Notes: generated from the letters alone by a model not told the origin. 64,000 nucleotides of DNA from Sediminihaliea albiluteola (GCF_014077625.1 NZ_JACFXU010000017.1:119284-183283); one strand, 5' to 3'; counted from the stretch's first letter, positions 1-9,714 are shown. Numbers and translations are program-made.

Positions 1-779
1 GTGGCTTGCAGGGAAACGTTGCGCGTATCACGGTCAATGATTGGTGAGATTGCGGTGATAACGCCCTCAAAGGCTTCGTTGTCGAGTGCTTGCACGCGCG
101 TGGTGACTGTCATGCCAACTTTGATTTGGCGGCTGTACTGTTCTGGCAGGGAGAAATTGACATACAGGCGGTCTAAAGCCTGAAGCTCTATGATGGTATC
201 GCCAGTGCGCACATAGTCACCGACGTTGAAACGGCGAATACCAAGGCGGCCGGAGTAGGGCGCGCGAAGCGTTTTTTGGTCAATGCGGGCCTGTTGTGCT
301 GCGACTCTAGCGCGAGCCTGATCGAGTTGGCTGGCTCGTTGGTCGAGCTCCGATTTGGAGATGTTGCGTTGATCAAGCAGTTTTTTGGCTCGGCGCATTT
401 CAATAGCAGCTAGCTCTTGGGCTGCCTCTAGCGCTTTCAGTTCCGCGCGATCGGGAGCCGAATTGAGGGTCATAATAATATCGCCGGCCTGCACCATCGC
501 GCCGTTATCAAATAAGATGTTTTCTACAGTGCCGGGAACCTCAGTGGCTAATTCGGCGCCTCGAATGGCTACCAAAGTGCCGACCGAGTTGAGTTCTGAT
601 CGCCACTGCGCACTGCCGGCCTCGGCAGCAGTTACCGTGACGGTTTGTACCGGCATATTATCCATGAATTCATTCATTTTTTTGCCGCCGTACCATTGCA
701 TGCCGAGTACACCGCCAAAAATGAGTAGTGTGGCGATTAGCATCAGCCACATCCGTTTGCTAAAAAGAGTTTTTTTCAT
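1..779 (-). CDS. RND efflux periplasmic adaptor (membrane fusion protein), 3' end cut off by window
   Basis: The leftward reading frame starts at ATG 779-777 and stays open to base 1, so about 259 N-terminal residues are visible and the C-terminus lies outside. It opens with a basic stretch and one hydrophobic segment (about residues 9-27), an uncleaved anchor or signal. A biotinyl-lipoyl half motif follows (GTVENILFDNGAMVQAGD, about 85-102), then an alpha-hairpin coiled coil rich in Ala, Glu and Arg, the second lipoyl half (LRAPYSGRLGIRRFNVGDYV) and the start of the beta-barrel domain. This order is that of MexA/AcrA/MexH-type adaptors, which link an inner-membrane RND pump to an outer-membrane channel. 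The pump gene should lie to the left, beyond the window. Substrate cannot be inferred. The family assignment is firm. Confidence 0.88.
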   Translation of the reverse strand, partial: MKKTLFSKRMWLMLIATLLIFGGVLGMQWYGGKKMNEFMDNMPVQTVTVTAAEAGSAQWRSELNSVGTLVAIRGAELATEVPGTVENILFDNGAMVQAGDIIMTLNSAPDRAELKALEAAQELAAIEMRRAKKLLDQRNISKSELDQRASQLDQARARVAAQQARIDQKTLRAPYSGRLGIRRFNVGDYVRTGDTIIELQALDRLYVNFSLPEQYSRQIKVGMTVTTRVQALDNEAFEGVITAISPIIDRDTRNVSLQA

Positions 780-1051
780 AATTGCTCAGTCTGGTCAGGC
801 TTTATTGACGGGCAGAGGTGGCTGCATGCCGTGGTGCTGGCACAGAGCCGTAAATTATTGGTGGCGTAATGATACCTGTGCCTGTCGCTTCTGTGAAACA
901 AAGGCAGGGGCCATTGTTCGCTTGAAAAGCTGCCGAAAAACTGTACAAAGCGCGGTCTTTAGCGCTTTCGCTTAGTTAGTGGGAGGCTCAGTCGTTTAAA
1001 AGCTCGCGGGGCGCTAATAGTCATCGCCCTGCCAAGGCTTGGCTTACAAGG
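780..1051. other. Intergenic gap between ctpA and the efflux adaptor
   Basis: 272 bases between two leftward genes. It should contain the end of the ctpA transcript and the promoter of the adaptor operon. A short GCCAA/TTGGC inverted repeat lies near 1031-1043 but has no T-tract, so I do not call a terminator. A TATCAT -10-like hexamer on the minus strand (868-873) has no convincing -35. The open frame that crosses this gap on the plus strand runs antisense through the adaptor and looks non-coding. Confidence 0.5.
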
Positions 1052-2365
1052 CTAGCTCTCTGCTGTCGCAGTTTTACGATCAGTTTTTTCTGCTTTTTCA
1101 CGCGCGCTTAGAATATTAACACCTTTAAGCAAGGTGAGAGCTTCGTAGAGCTGGTTGTCTGTGGTCAGCAGCGCCTTGGCTTCCTTACGCGCGCTGCTTT
1201 GTGCAGCAGGCTTTGCATTGTTGAGGTGTCCGCTGAGGTCGGCCTCGCTCAATTGGCGGGAGGTGTCGTAAGCAGTGACTTTCGCTCGCTCCACTAAAAT
1301 ATCCGGTTCAATGCCGGAGGCTTGAATAGAGCGACCCTTGGGAGTGAAGTACAGCGCGGTGGTCAGTTTGACCGCACGGGACTCGGAAATCGGCAACACT
1401 GTTTGCACCGAGCCTTTACCAAAGCTTTTGCTGCCCATGATGACGGCCCGGCTGTGATCTTGAAGCGCGCCAGCGACAATTTCCGAGGCACTGGCGGAGC
1501 CGCCGTTGATCAGCACAATAATGGGTATGCCGCCAGTGGCATCACCGGGCTCGGCTTCGTAATGCACGTCGGAGTTGGGCAAGCGGCCTTCGGTGTAAAC
1601 GACCAAGTCGCCATCTAAAAACAAGCCAGCTACTTCGACACTCGCTTGCAGTACACCGCCGGGGTTGTTACGCAGATCGAGGACTAAGCCCTTGAGCTGC
1701 TCCTTGTCCTGCAGCTTGCTCAGTGCGTTTTTGACATCGCGTCCAGTTTGGTTTTGAAACTGGGCAATGCGGATGTAGCCGTAGCCAGGCTCCAGTGAGC
1801 GCTGGCGCACGCTGGCTACTTTGATGGTGTCGCGGGTTAGGGTGACATCGAAAGGCTCACTGTCACCGGGGCGACCGATGCTTAGCTCAATGTCACTACC
1901 TTTAGGGCCTCGCATCAATTCAATAGCCTCGCCAAGGCTCAAGCCTTTGGTTGACTCCCCGTCGAGCTTGAGTATGACGTCACCACTTAGTAGCCCTGCT
2001 GCCGCTGCGGGTGAGCCGTCAATTGGCGAAATAATAGTCACGTAGCCATTTTCCATGCCGACCTCTAAGCCCAGGCCACTGAACTCACCAGTGGTGTTGC
2101 TTTGTAGGTCTTCAAAGGCGTCTTTGGTGAGGTAGACCGAGTGCGGATCGAGACTGCTCAGCATGCCTTGGATGGCGAACTCTAAAAGAGTGGAGTCATC
2201 GATACTCTCGACATAGCCAATGCGGATCTGGTTGTAGACATCGGCGAAAGTGCGCAGCTCATCCAGTGGTAACAGTGCTTCCTCATTAGCTGCCGTGCGG
2301 GCACTAAAAGATAGGCTAAGTAGGGCTGTGCCCAGAAGGAAAAGACTGAGTTTTACTACACGCAT
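1052..2365 (-). CDS. ctpA: Carboxy-terminal processing protease, S41 family
   Basis: 437-residue periplasmic serine protease. I chose ATG 2365 because a signal peptide (MRVVKLSLFLLGTALLSLSF, ending near ARTAA) follows at once. An in-frame ATG at 2461, three bases after envC, would add 32 residues in front of that signal. An N-terminal helical segment (about 35-90) is followed by a PDZ domain (about 95-180) and the S41 catalytic core. The core has the GSASASE motif at 289-295 and the Lys-Gln pair K317 and Q321 in FGKGSVQ, the Ser-Lys dyad arrangement of CtpA/Prc proteases. In Pseudomonas, CtpA with a TPR lipoprotein degrades peptidoglycan cross-link hydrolases; no partner gene is seen here. 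It lies downstream of envC and gpmI, the same order as in Pseudomonas. The two cell-wall genes probably share a transcript. Confidence 0.95.
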   Translation of the reverse strand: MRVVKLSLFLLGTALLSLSFSARTAANEEALLPLDELRTFADVYNQIRIGYVESIDDSTLLEFAIQGMLSSLDPHSVYLTKDAFEDLQSNTTGEFSGLGLEVGMENGYVTIISPIDGSPAAAAGLLSGDVILKLDGESTKGLSLGEAIELMRGPKGSDIELSIGRPGDSEPFDVTLTRDTIKVASVRQRSLEPGYGYIRIAQFQNQTGRDVKNALSKLQDKEQLKGLVLDLRNNPGGVLQASVEVAGLFLDGDLVVYTEGRLPNSDVHYEAEPGDATGGIPIIVLINGGSASASEIVAGALQDHSRAVIMGSKSFGKGSVQTVLPISESRAVKLTTALYFTPKGRSIQASGIEPDILVERAKVTAYDTSRQLSEADLSGHLNNAKPAAQSSARKEAKALLTTDNQLYEALTLLKGVNILSAREKAEKTDRKTATAES

Positions 2366-2464
2366 GATTACCGCCAATGTGGCTAGAGACTGTTGAAAGA
2401 CAGAGGCTATCAGTGTAACCCAAAGTCGTAGCTGAAGGGTAAGCTCAGGGGAGCTGGGCATAGC

Positions 2465-3625
2465 TCAAGGTTGGCACCAGCTAGCAGGATTAGTGGGCTT
2501 GCCTTTGTGCCGTATCTCAAAGTACAGCGCGGGCTTTTCTAGTCCACCGCTAGCGCCAACGGCGGCTATTTCAGAGCCGCCTTTAACCCATTCGCCAACT
2601 TCTCGCATAAGGCTTTGGTTGTGTGCGTAAAGCGACATATAGCCATCGCCGTGATCAATGATTAAGAGTAGGCCAGAACCACGGAACCAGTCGGCATAGA
2701 CCACGCGTCCACTGTGAATTGCTCGCACCGGGGTGCCCGCTGGTGCCGGAATGTTGATCCCTTGCCAGCGCATTTTTCCTGCGTTGCGAGTGCGACCAAA
2801 GTGGTTGCTGGGCTTGCCCGCCACCGGCCAGGGCATCTTGCCTTTAGCTTTGGCAAAAGGCAGATCGCTGTCTGGCAGCTGCATTTCGATGACTGCAGCG
2901 CGGATGGTCTCTAGTAACTGCTCTAGTTTTTTCTGATCCTGCTGGAGCTGCTGTAGTTCATCGCCCTTGGCGGCGATATCAGCTGCTAAGGAAGCAACGG
3001 CTTGTTGGCGTTCACTGCGCTTGGCTTCAAGTCCTTCGCGCTGTAGGGCTAGCTCTGCATGACGTGCGCTGAGCTGTGCACGTGAGTCCTCAATGTTTTG
3101 CGCCAGAGTTTTAAGTTGTTCTAGGGTGCCGCGATAGTGCTCGATCAGCTCACTGCGGGCGGCAAAGAAATAACGGTAGTAGGCCAGTGCGCGGGCCACA
3201 GTATGCGGGCTCTCTTGGTTGAGTAGGACCTTGATTTGCTCCTGGCGGCCCATCTTCCAAGCCCGTTCCAGCTCACTGGCGATACGCGACTGCTGCGCTT
3301 GGCGCTGCAACTCTAAACTACTTTGTTGGGCCTGCAGTGCGTCGAGTTCTTGCTCTGCAGCGGCGATCTCTTGCTGGGTATCGCGCAGTTGGCTCTGCAG
3401 CTTATCCAGTGCGAGATCGGCTTCTTTGACTTGCTCTTGTAGCTGACTGCGCTGCGACTTAGCGCGATTCAGTTCGCGGTTCAGCTGCTGGATTTCGCCC
3501 TGTAAATGCTTCAGTTGCTGCTGAGTCTGAGCTTCGTCCTGCTGTGCCTTCACCGGCAAAGCTGACAGCCATAGGCTAGCCAGCACAAGCCAGAGGCTGA
3601 AACGGCGTGTCAGGACTTGGCTCAA
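2465..3625 (-). CDS. envC: EnvC-like activator of murein amidases (degenerate LytM domain)
   Basis: 386 residues beginning at a TTG codon four bases after gpmI stops; I see no better start and no clear ribosome site. A signal peptide (about 1-27, cleaved near PVKA) leads into a long coiled coil rich in Gln, Leu, Glu and Arg (about 30-125 and 160-240), then a C-terminal LytM/M23 domain (about 265-384). The zinc ligands of active M23 peptidases are missing: the segment GINIPAPAGTPV lacks the expected Asp, and the final HxH position reads LYFEIRH. This matches E. coli EnvC, which does not cut murein but activates the amidases AmiA/AmiB at the septum. Its position between gpmI and ctpA is conserved in pseudomonads. 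Very likely the EnvC ortholog. Confidence 0.93.
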   Translation of the reverse strand: MSQVLTRRFSLWLVLASLWLSALPVKAQQDEAQTQQQLKHLQGEIQQLNRELNRAKSQRSQLQEQVKEADLALDKLQSQLRDTQQEIAAAEQELDALQAQQSSLELQRQAQQSRIASELERAWKMGRQEQIKVLLNQESPHTVARALAYYRYFFAARSELIEHYRGTLEQLKTLAQNIEDSRAQLSARHAELALQREGLEAKRSERQQAVASLAADIAAKGDELQQLQQDQKKLEQLLETIRAAVIEMQLPDSDLPFAKAKGKMPWPVAGKPSNHFGRTRNAGKMRWQGINIPAPAGTPVRAIHSGRVVYADWFRGSGLLLIIDHGDGYMSLYAHNQSLMREVGEWVKGGSEIAAVGASGGLEKPALYFEIRHKGKPTNPASWCQP

Positions 3626-3629
3626 GGGC

Positions 3630-5177
3630 TTAGTTAGACAGCTGGGCGAGATTGCGGCCGGTCATTTCCTTGGGCTGCTCTAAGTCCATTAGTGCTAGCA
3701 GCGTCGGGGCAATATCCGCCAAAATACCCCCTTTGGGGTCCAGCGCGCTGACCCGCTCACCGATATAAACCAGTGGTACATGTTCAGTGGTGTGCTGTGT
3801 GTGCAGTTGGCCGGACTCGTAGTCCAGCATTTGCTCGCAGTTGCCGTGGTCAGCGGTGATGAGCGCTTGGCCACCATGTTCAAGCAGCGCTGCCTCAATA
3901 CGGCCCAGGCAAGCATCGAGGGCTTCAACGGCTTTTATAGCTGCTTCATATACGCCGGTATGGCCGACCATGTCACCGTTAGCGTAGTTACACACGATCA
4001 GGTCGAAGCGTTTTGATGCGATTGCCTCCACCAATTTGTCGGTCAGCTCTGGTGCTGACATCTCTGGTTTGAGGTCATAAGTAGCCACATCAGGAGAGGG
4101 GATCATGATTCGCTCCTCCCCTTCGAAGAGCTCTTCTCGGCCGCCACTGAAGAAAAAGGTGACGTGGGCGTATTTCTCTGTTTCGGCAATTCGCAGCTGT
4201 GTTTTGCCCTGCTGGGCGAGGTAGTCGCCCAGCACATTATCGAGTGACTCAGGAGGGAATGCGCAAGCCGTGTTCAGGCTGGCATCGTATTCCGTGGTGC
4301 AGACAAAGTCCGCCAGCTGGGGCACTGAGCGGCGATCGAAGTCATTGAAATCTGCGTCGACAAAGGCGCGGCTGAGTTGGCGCGCGCGGTCGGCGCGGAA
4401 GTTCATAAATAGCACCGCATCGCCGTCACTAATGGCAGCGTTACTGCCGCCAACTAGTGTCGCTTGTACAAATTCGTCGTTTTCACCGCGTTCATAGGCG
4501 GCGGCTAGGGCAGCTTCGCTGCTTTCAGCGTGGAAAGGCGCTTCGGCGCGGGTCAGCAGTTTCCAGGCTTCTTCGATGCGCTCCCAGCGGTTGTCCCGGT
4601 CCATGGCGTAGTAGCGGCCAACAATGCTGGCAACGCGGCCACAGTCGAGTTCTTTAAACAGTGCATCGGCTTTGGCCAGAGAGTCGGCCGCGCTGCGTGG
4701 CGGGGTGTCGCGACCATCTAAAAATGCGTGTAGGTAAACACGGGTGGCGCCGCGTTTAGCCGCTAGGCGTACAGCAGCTAGCACTTGATCTTCGTGGCTG
4801 TGTACACCGCCCGGTGATAATAAGCCTAGGATGTGCACTGCACCCCCTCTATCCATGGCGCGGTCAATAGCTTCGGTGTAAGCCAAGTTGGTATTAAAGC
4901 TGCCATCGGCTATCGCTTGGTCGATGCGAGTAATGTTTTGATAGACGACCCGACCCGAACCGAGGCTCATGTGGCCTACTTCAGAGTTGCCCATTTGTCC
5001 CGCTGGTAAGCCTACGTCAAGGCCCGAGCCAGACACTAGGGTGTGTGGCAAATTGGCCCAAAGGCGATCCCAAACGGGGGTGTTGGCGTTGGCAATGGCG
5101 TTGTCGCGAGGGTCTTCGCGGTAGCCCCAGCCATCCAAGACAATCAATAGAGTGGTTTGTTTGGCAGCTTTACTCAT
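3630..5177 (-). CDS. gpmI: 2,3-bisphosphoglycerate-independent phosphoglycerate mutase
   Basis: 515 residues, usual length for this cytoplasmic enzyme, which interconverts 3- and 2-phosphoglycerate using two manganese ions and a phosphoserine intermediate. The N-terminus has the alkaline-phosphatase-superfamily metal site ([13 protein letters not shown]). The catalytic serine lies in [16 protein letters not shown] (about 60-75), and further metal ligands are in [13 protein letters not shown] and [10 protein letters not shown] near the C-terminus. First gene of the leftward gpmI-envC-ctpA cluster. It is divergent from the rhodanese gene, with 247 bases between them. Confidence 0.97.
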   Translation of the reverse strand: MSKAAKQTTLLIVLDGWGYREDPRDNAIANANTPVWDRLWANLPHTLVSGSGLDVGLPAGQMGNSEVGHMSLGSGRVVYQNITRIDQAIADGSFNTNLAYTEAIDRAMDRGGAVHILGLLSPGGVHSHEDQVLAAVRLAAKRGATRVYLHAFLDGRDTPPRSAADSLAKADALFKELDCGRVASIVGRYYAMDRDNRWERIEEAWKLLTRAEAPFHAESSEAALAAAYERGENDEFVQATLVGGSNAAISDGDAVLFMNFRADRARQLSRAFVDADFNDFDRRSVPQLADFVCTTEYDASLNTACAFPPESLDNVLGDYLAQQGKTQLRIAETEKYAHVTFFFSGGREELFEGEERIMIPSPDVATYDLKPEMSAPELTDKLVEAIASKRFDLIVCNYANGDMVGHTGVYEAAIKAVEALDACLGRIEAALLEHGGQALITADHGNCEQMLDYESGQLHTQHTTEHVPLVYIGERVSALDPKGGILADIAPTLLALMDLEQPKEMTGRNLAQLSN

Positions 5178-5424
5178 GAGGGGTCCAACTAGAGTTACAG
5201 AGATAAAGTGGCTTATTTTACATTGTCTGGGCGGGGATAGCAGCGGCTAGCGGTCTTCTCTTGGCTCCGTAGTTGCTGTGCAAGCTGCGGAACTAGAGTT
5301 GGCCGGGGCTGGCGGCAGGCTGTATACTTGGCGCCTTTTTGAGCAAGAGTAACCCTATTTGGGCTTGCGAAAGCGGCCAGATTGCTCAGCTCCCGCATCA
5401 AACAATGGACAGTAAACGACGCAC
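5178..5424. other. Divergent promoter region between gpmI and the rhodanese-grxC-secB cluster
   Basis: 247 bases without a convincing gene. The rightward promoter candidate at 5299-5328 is listed separately. For gpmI I see only AT-rich bases near 5200-5225 and no clear -35/-10 pair. The open frame 5213-5401 on the minus strand has no ribosome site and unlikely composition, so I left it out. Confidence 0.5.
5299..5328 (+). promoter_or_regulatory. Putative sigma-70 promoter for rhodanese-grxC-secB
   Basis: TTGGCC (5299-5304), an 18-base spacer and TATACT (5323-5328) fit a housekeeping promoter. Transcription would begin near 5335, leaving about 90 bases of leader before the rhodanese ATG. Predicted from sequence alone. 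Confidence 0.5.
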
Positions 5425-5838
5425 ATGGCCCTGATTTTAGAGTTCATCGCCCAGCAATGGATATTGGTCGCTGCCTTAATAACGGTAGTGTTTTTGCTTA
5501 TTTACCATGAGTCACGCAAAGCAGGGCCGTCGGTATCGCCGCAGCAGGCCATCAATATTGTCAATAATCAGCAGGGCGTATTCTTAGATTTGCGCGAGGC
5601 CGCTGATTTTAAGCAGGGCCATATTGTCGGCGCGCTACATATTCCCACAGCTAAAATCGACAGTCGCATGTCGGAGCTTGAAAAATATAAGTCCAGGCCC
5701 ATTGTATTAGTATGTAAAATGGGCCAGCAGGCTGGCGCAGTGGGCAAAAAGCTCAAAGCGAACGGTTTTGAACAAGTCTACAAGATGACTGGCGGTATGA
5801 TGGAGTGGGGCAGCCTGCAGTTGCCGACCACCAAATAA
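5425..5838 (+). CDS. Membrane-anchored rhodanese-like sulfurtransferase
   Basis: 137 residues: one N-terminal transmembrane helix (about 10-27), then a single rhodanese domain (about 36-135). The active-site loop reads CKMGQQAG, with Cys97 as the likely persulfide carrier, and the LDLREAADFKQGHI segment is typical of the fold. The domain should lie on the cytoplasmic face, judging from the Arg/Lys/His residues after the helix. It is the first gene of a probable operon with grxC and secB, a set also adjacent in Pseudomonas. The role is probably thiol or sulfur transfer; the physiological substrate is not known to me. Confidence 0.9.
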   Translation: MALILEFIAQQWILVAALITVVFLLIYHESRKAGPSVSPQQAINIVNNQQGVFLDLREAADFKQGHIVGALHIPTAKIDSRMSELEKYKSRPIVLVCKMGQQAGAVGKKLKANGFEQVYKMTGGMMEWGSLQLPTTK

Positions 5839-5853
5839 TAGAAACGCCGAATT

Positions 5854-6117
5854 ATGACAGCTAAAGTTACCCTTTATACCACTGCCTATTGCCCTTTCTG
5901 TGTTCGTGCCAAGCACTTACTTGATAGCAAGCAAGTGAGTTATACCGAGTTTGCGGTAGATCGCGATCCCGAGCTGCGGCAGGAAATGATGCGCCTGAGT
6001 CAGCGCCGCACGGTACCGCAGATTTGGATAGGTGAGACCCACGTAGGGGGCTGCGATGAGCTCTTTGCCCTAGAGCGTGCGGGGCAGCTGGACGAAATGC
6101 TTAACGTGACACATTAA
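5854..6117 (+). CDS. grxC: Glutaredoxin 3
   Basis: 87-residue dithiol glutaredoxin. The CPFC active site (Cys13 and Cys16) follows the first beta strand, with the TVPQIWI cis-proline segment and the GGCDELFAL glutathione-binding region further on. Length matches E. coli Grx3. It reduces protein and glutathione mixed disulfides in the cytoplasm. It begins 15 bases after the rhodanese gene and precedes secB by 47 bases. Confidence 0.96.
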   Translation: MTAKVTLYTTAYCPFCVRAKHLLDSKQVSYTEFAVDRDPELRQEMMRLSQRRTVPQIWIGETHVGGCDELFALERAGQLDEMLNVTH

Positions 6118-6164
6118 GCGCCAAACTCATTTTGAATTGATTATTACTAGCGGAGGACGGCTCC

Positions 6165-6674
6165 ATGGCCGAAGAACAAGCAGCAGCAACTCAACAAGAA
6201 CAGCCCCAGCAGCAGTTTTCTATGCAGCGCATCTACACAAAAGACCTGTCTTTTGAGTCGCCTAGCAGCCCGGAAGTCTTTAAAAAGCAGTGGCAGCCCA
6301 AGGTTAACGTCGACCTCAATACCAAGAGCGATAAGTTGGATGATAATGGCAACTTTGAGGTGGTGTTAACCATTACCCTAACGGCCAAAATCGAAGAAGA
6401 CACTGCTTTTTTGGTAGAAGTACAGCAGGCCGGTATTTTCTTTATCACTGGCATTGAAGGTGAAGATCTACGTCGAGTACTTGGAACGGCTGCGCCCAAT
6501 ATTTTGTTCCCCTATGCCCGTGAGAATATCGATGCGGTATGTGTCAAAGGTGGATTCCCTCCAGTGATGTTGGCTCCGGTCAACTTTGATGCACTGTACC
6601 AGCAGGCCCTAGCGCAAGCCCAAGCCCAAGTACAGGGTGCCGGCACTGAAGGTGGCGAGAACGCAACGCACTAA
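6165..6674 (+). CDS. secB: Protein-export chaperone SecB
   Basis: 169 residues. The ATG is preceded by a strong ribosome site (GGAGG, eight bases upstream). The core (about 20-150) shows the SecB signatures QRIYTKDLSFESP near the start and the conserved LFPYARENI and GGFPPVMLAPVNFDALY segments towards the end. The C-terminus ends in a Gln/Ala-rich tail, and the first 18 residues are also Gln-rich. SecB works as a tetramer that holds preproteins unfolded and passes them to SecA. It closes the rhodanese-grxC-secB cluster and is followed by a strong terminator. Confidence 0.97.
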   Translation: MAEEQAAATQQEQPQQQFSMQRIYTKDLSFESPSSPEVFKKQWQPKVNVDLNTKSDKLDDNGNFEVVLTITLTAKIEEDTAFLVEVQQAGIFFITGIEGEDLRRVLGTAAPNILFPYARENIDAVCVKGGFPPVMLAPVNFDALYQQALAQAQAQVQGAGTEGGENATH

Positions 6675-6696
6675 ATCAGCATTAGATTAGCGTATT

Positions 6697-6722
6697 AAAG
6701 GGGCCTGAGGCCCCTTTTTTTT
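6697..6722 (+). terminator. Rho-independent terminator after secB
   Basis: A nine-base stem (AAAGGGGCC at 6697-6705 pairing with GGCCCCTTT at 6709-6717) with a TGA loop and eight consecutive T bases (6715-6722). It lies between the convergent genes secB and trmL. Read on the other strand it has only a three-base T-run, so it probably serves secB mainly. Confidence 0.92.
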
Positions 6723-6759
6723 AAGCTCTACAAGGTGTGTAAGTACTTACTTTTGATTT

Positions 6760-7245
6760 TCACTCTAGGCCGGGGAAGTCCAGCTGTCGCAGTGCTTCGT
6801 AGCAAACTAATGCAGCGGCATTGCTTAGATTAAGGCTGCGACTGTCCTTGTGCATGGGGATACGAATGCGCTGCTCGCTAGGCAGGCTGTCGCGGATGGC
6901 TGCAGGTAGGCCGCGGGTTTCAGGGCCAAATAGCAGGGCATCACGGCTGCTATAGCGGATTTGATGATAGGGGGTGCTGCCGTGAGTGGTGATTGCCAGT
7001 AGGCGAGTGTCAGGCCTGGCCTGCAGAAAGTCATCTAGGCTGGCGTGGAGCTGTAACTCGGCAAATTCGCGGTAATCCAGGCCCGCACGGCGCAACTTTT
7101 TGTCGTCTAAATCAAAGCCTAATGGCTCTATTAAGTGCAGTTGGCAGCCGCTATTGGCACAGAGTCGGATAATATTTCCCGTATTGGGAGGTATTTCTGG
7201 CTGGTACAAGACAATGCAAGGGGCGCTGGATGTGGGCATGGGCAT
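6760..7245 (-). CDS. trmL: tRNA (cytidine(34)-2'-O)-methyltransferase
   Basis: 161-residue SPOUT-class methyltransferase close to E. coli TrmL. Conserved stretches are [18 protein letters not shown] near the start, [15 protein letters not shown] in the middle, and the knot motifs FGPETRGLP and [15 protein letters not shown], which form the S-adenosylmethionine pocket. It methylates the wobble base of certain leucine tRNAs. It starts 11 bases after ntrC and is probably cotranscribed with ntrBC. A start at the third codon (also Met) is possible. Confidence 0.95.
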   Translation of the reverse strand: MPMPTSSAPCIVLYQPEIPPNTGNIIRLCANSGCQLHLIEPLGFDLDDKKLRRAGLDYREFAELQLHASLDDFLQARPDTRLLAITTHGSTPYHQIRYSSRDALLFGPETRGLPAAIRDSLPSEQRIRIPMHKDSRSLNLSNAAALVCYEALRQLDFPGLE

Positions 7246-7256
7246 ACTACTGCTCG

Positions 7257-8660
7257 CTAGAGATTCAAATCTTTCATTTTTCGGCTCAGGGTGTTGCGGC
7301 CCCAGCCGAGTAATTCTGCAGCTTCTTGCTTGTGACCCTTGCTGTGTTCTAGGGCAACTTCGATCATGATCTTCTCAAAGCTTGGCAGGGTATGGCGCAG
7401 GATATCTCGGCGACCTTGCTTGAGCTCCTGCTGGGCCCAGTGCTGAAGTTGAGTTTGCCAGTCTTGGGTTTTGGGCTCACTCTGAGCCGCATCCGGATCG
7501 CGTAACTCGGGCGGCAAATCGCGCAAGTGAACTTCTCGACCCGAAGCCATCACGGTGATCCAGCGGCAGGTGTTTTCTAGTTGCCGTACATTGCCCGGCC
7601 AGTCCAGCTGGCATAGAAACTGCTGAGTTTCTGGCAATAAGATTTTACATTCTCCGCCTAGCTCCTGTGCTGCTTGTTGAAAAAAGTATTGCATCAGCTG
7701 AGGGATGTCTTCGCGCCGCTCGGAGAGTTTGGGCAGATGGATGCGAATGACATTGAGCCGGTGGAAGAGATCTTCTCGAAAGGCGCCGCTGTGCACTAAC
7801 TTTTCTAATTTTTGATGGGTGGCGGCAATAATGCGCACATCAACGCTGACCGGGGTATGTCCGCCCACGCGATAAAATTCGCCATCGGCTAGCACCCGCA
7901 ATAAGCGCGTTTGTGTTTCTGCTGGCATGTCGCCAATTTCGTCCAAAAATAAAGTGCCGCCATTGGCTTGCTCGAAGCGTCCTTCACGTCGTTTGTCTGC
8001 ACCGGTAAAAGCACCTTTTTCATGGCCGAAAAGCTCTGACTCAATCAAGTCTTTTGGGATCGCGGCCATATTTAAGGCGATAAAAGGCTGTTTGGCTCGA
8101 GGGCTGTGGCGCTGCAGTGCTCTGGCAACTAACTCCTTGCCGGTGCCGGACTCGCCATTAATTAATACTGTGATATGGCTCTGTGCTAGGCGCCCAATAG
8201 CTCGAAATACATCTTGCATGGCCGGTGCTTCACCGATAATACCTGTTTCTGGCAGTGCGTCGGCAGGCGCGAGGTGCCGGCGCTTTTCCTTTGCTTGCCC
8301 TAGGGCTCGCTCCGTAATGTTCAGTAAGTCATCGATATCAAAGGGCTTGGGCAGGTACTCAAAAGCCCCTCGTTGATAGGACTCCACTGCGCTGTCGAGG
8401 TCTGAGTGGGCGGTAGTAATAATTACAGGTATTTCTGGGTGCTGCTGGCTCAATTGTGTCAGCAGGTTAAGGCCGTCGGTGCCGGGCATGCGAATATCAC
8501 TGATGATGACGCTGGGCTGCTCGAGCCGGAGTTGCTCGAGTAACTCATCAGCACTTTCAAAACTGCGGTGGCTGATGGAGGCTTGGCTGAGGGCATGCTC
8601 CAGCACCCAGCGGATCGAGCTGTCGTCATCGGCGATCCAAACCTCAGCGAGTTGTGTCAT
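7257..8660 (-). CDS. ntrC: Nitrogen regulation response regulator NtrC (sigma-54 activator)
   Basis: 467 residues. I chose ATG 8660, which begins [15 protein letters not shown]; it overlaps the end of ntrB by 17 bases. A longer frame only reads back into ntrB. The receiver domain (1-120) has the phospho-acceptor Asp55 in IISDIRMPG. The AAA+ domain (about 140-380) has a Walker A motif GESGTGKE, the sigma-54 contact loop GAFTGA and Walker B FLDEIGD. The C-terminal Fis-type helix-turn-helix ends [15 protein letters not shown]. Phosphorylated by NtrB under nitrogen limitation, it should activate sigma-54 promoters such as the one found upstream of glnA in this window. Confidence 0.97.
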   Translation of the reverse strand: MTQLAEVWIADDDSSIRWVLEHALSQASISHRSFESADELLEQLRLEQPSVIISDIRMPGTDGLNLLTQLSQQHPEIPVIITTAHSDLDSAVESYQRGAFEYLPKPFDIDDLLNITERALGQAKEKRRHLAPADALPETGIIGEAPAMQDVFRAIGRLAQSHITVLINGESGTGKELVARALQRHSPRAKQPFIALNMAAIPKDLIESELFGHEKGAFTGADKRREGRFEQANGGTLFLDEIGDMPAETQTRLLRVLADGEFYRVGGHTPVSVDVRIIAATHQKLEKLVHSGAFREDLFHRLNVIRIHLPKLSERREDIPQLMQYFFQQAAQELGGECKILLPETQQFLCQLDWPGNVRQLENTCRWITVMASGREVHLRDLPPELRDPDAAQSEPKTQDWQTQLQHWAQQELKQGRRDILRHTLPSFEKIMIEVALEHSKGHKQEAAELLGWGRNTLSRKMKDLNL

Positions 8661-9714
8661 TGCGGTGATCCAGTGGTAGGTAAATAGTGAATTGGGTGTG
8701 CCCTGGCTCGCTTTGGCACTCGAGCAGGCCGCCATGGCGATTAATTATGGATTGGGCTATCGACAGTCCCAAACCGGTACCCTTGGCGCGGCCGGTGACC
8801 ATAGGCACAAAGATAAGCCCTTGTAGTTCTTCGGGGATCCCCGGCCCATTGTCGATGATGTCGACGCGGCACACTAGGCGGTGTCGCTGTGCGCCGATAG
8901 TGAATTGACGCTGGGAACGAGTGCGCAGAGTAATGTGGCAGTCGCTGAGTGAGCGGGCAGCCTGCAAGGCATTGCGCATAATATTCAGTACTGCCTGCAC
9001 TAGCTGGCTGCGGTCAGCCCAGAGCTCTGGCAGGCTCGGGTCATAGTCGCGAGTGATGGTGATTTGCTTGTTTGTTTCAGCATTCAGCAGCTGGCGTACC
9101 TGCTCTAAAATCTCATGCACATTAAGCGCTGCGAATTCCAGTTGCTGATTGGGTCCGAGCAGTCGGTCAACCAGGTCACGTAAACGATCTGCCTCTCTAA
9201 TAATGATGTCGGTGTACTCGCACAAGCTGCTGTCAGGCAGCTCTCTGGCTAGCAGCTGTGCTGCGCCACGCACGCCACCTAGAGGGTTTTTAATTTCATG
9301 GGCTAGACCTCGGATCACTGTGCGAGTGGTGTCCTGCGCCTGTTGCATCCCCTCTTTTCGGCTGATGCGTTGCAGGCGGTCAACTCGCTGCAGCTCTAGC
9401 AGTAAGCCAGGTGCAGCGCCTTCAGCAGTAATTGGGCTGGCGAACAGGTCTATGTGAATAAGCTTGCCAGAGTGCAGCAATAGGGCCATGCCGCGCTGTG
9501 CAAGAGCCGTGTGCGCATCAATGCATTGCTGCAGGGTGGCGAGCAATTCATCGGGATTCATCACCAATAGGCTGATGTGCTGGTTTTGTACTCGGGCCCG
9601 TGAAGCCTCTAGTAGAGCCTGGGCCGAGGCATTGATAAAGCTAAGCTGCAGGCGGCTATCGAGGGCGATTACCCCGGTGTTGATGTTGTTGAGAATGTCC
9701 TGCTGGCTGGCCAT
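8644..9714 (-). CDS. ntrB: Nitrogen regulation sensor kinase NtrB
   Basis: 356-residue soluble histidine kinase. An N-terminal PAS domain (about 8-110) precedes the dimerisation and phospho-acceptor helix with His139 in RGLAHEIKNPLGG. The HATPase domain has the N-box (LNIMRNALQAA), G1 (DNGPGIP) and G2 (GTGLGLSIAQS) motifs. There are no membrane segments, as expected for NtrB, which is controlled by PII rather than by an external ligand. It overlaps ntrC and is preceded by two DUF4124 genes on the same strand. Confidence 0.97.
   Translation of the reverse strand: MASQQDILNNINTGVIALDSRLQLSFINASAQALLEASRARVQNQHISLLVMNPDELLATLQQCIDAHTALAQRGMALLLHSGKLIHIDLFASPITAEGAAPGLLLELQRVDRLQRISRKEGMQQAQDTTRTVIRGLAHEIKNPLGGVRGAAQLLARELPDSSLCEYTDIIIREADRLRDLVDRLLGPNQQLEFAALNVHEILEQVRQLLNAETNKQITITRDYDPSLPELWADRSQLVQAVLNIMRNALQAARSLSDCHITLRTRSQRQFTIGAQRHRLVCRVDIIDNGPGIPEELQGLIFVPMVTGRAKGTGLGLSIAQSIINRHGGLLECQSEPGHTQFTIYLPLDHRNDTTR

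Noticed and set aside
385..975. 196-residue open frame on the plus strand near the left edge
   Set aside because: It lies mostly antisense to the efflux adaptor, whose domains are clear. It has no family features and no ribosome site, so it is a shadow frame.
5213..5401. 62-residue open frame in the gpmI-rhodanese gap
   Set aside because: It covers the predicted promoter, lacks a ribosome site and has no signal or motif.
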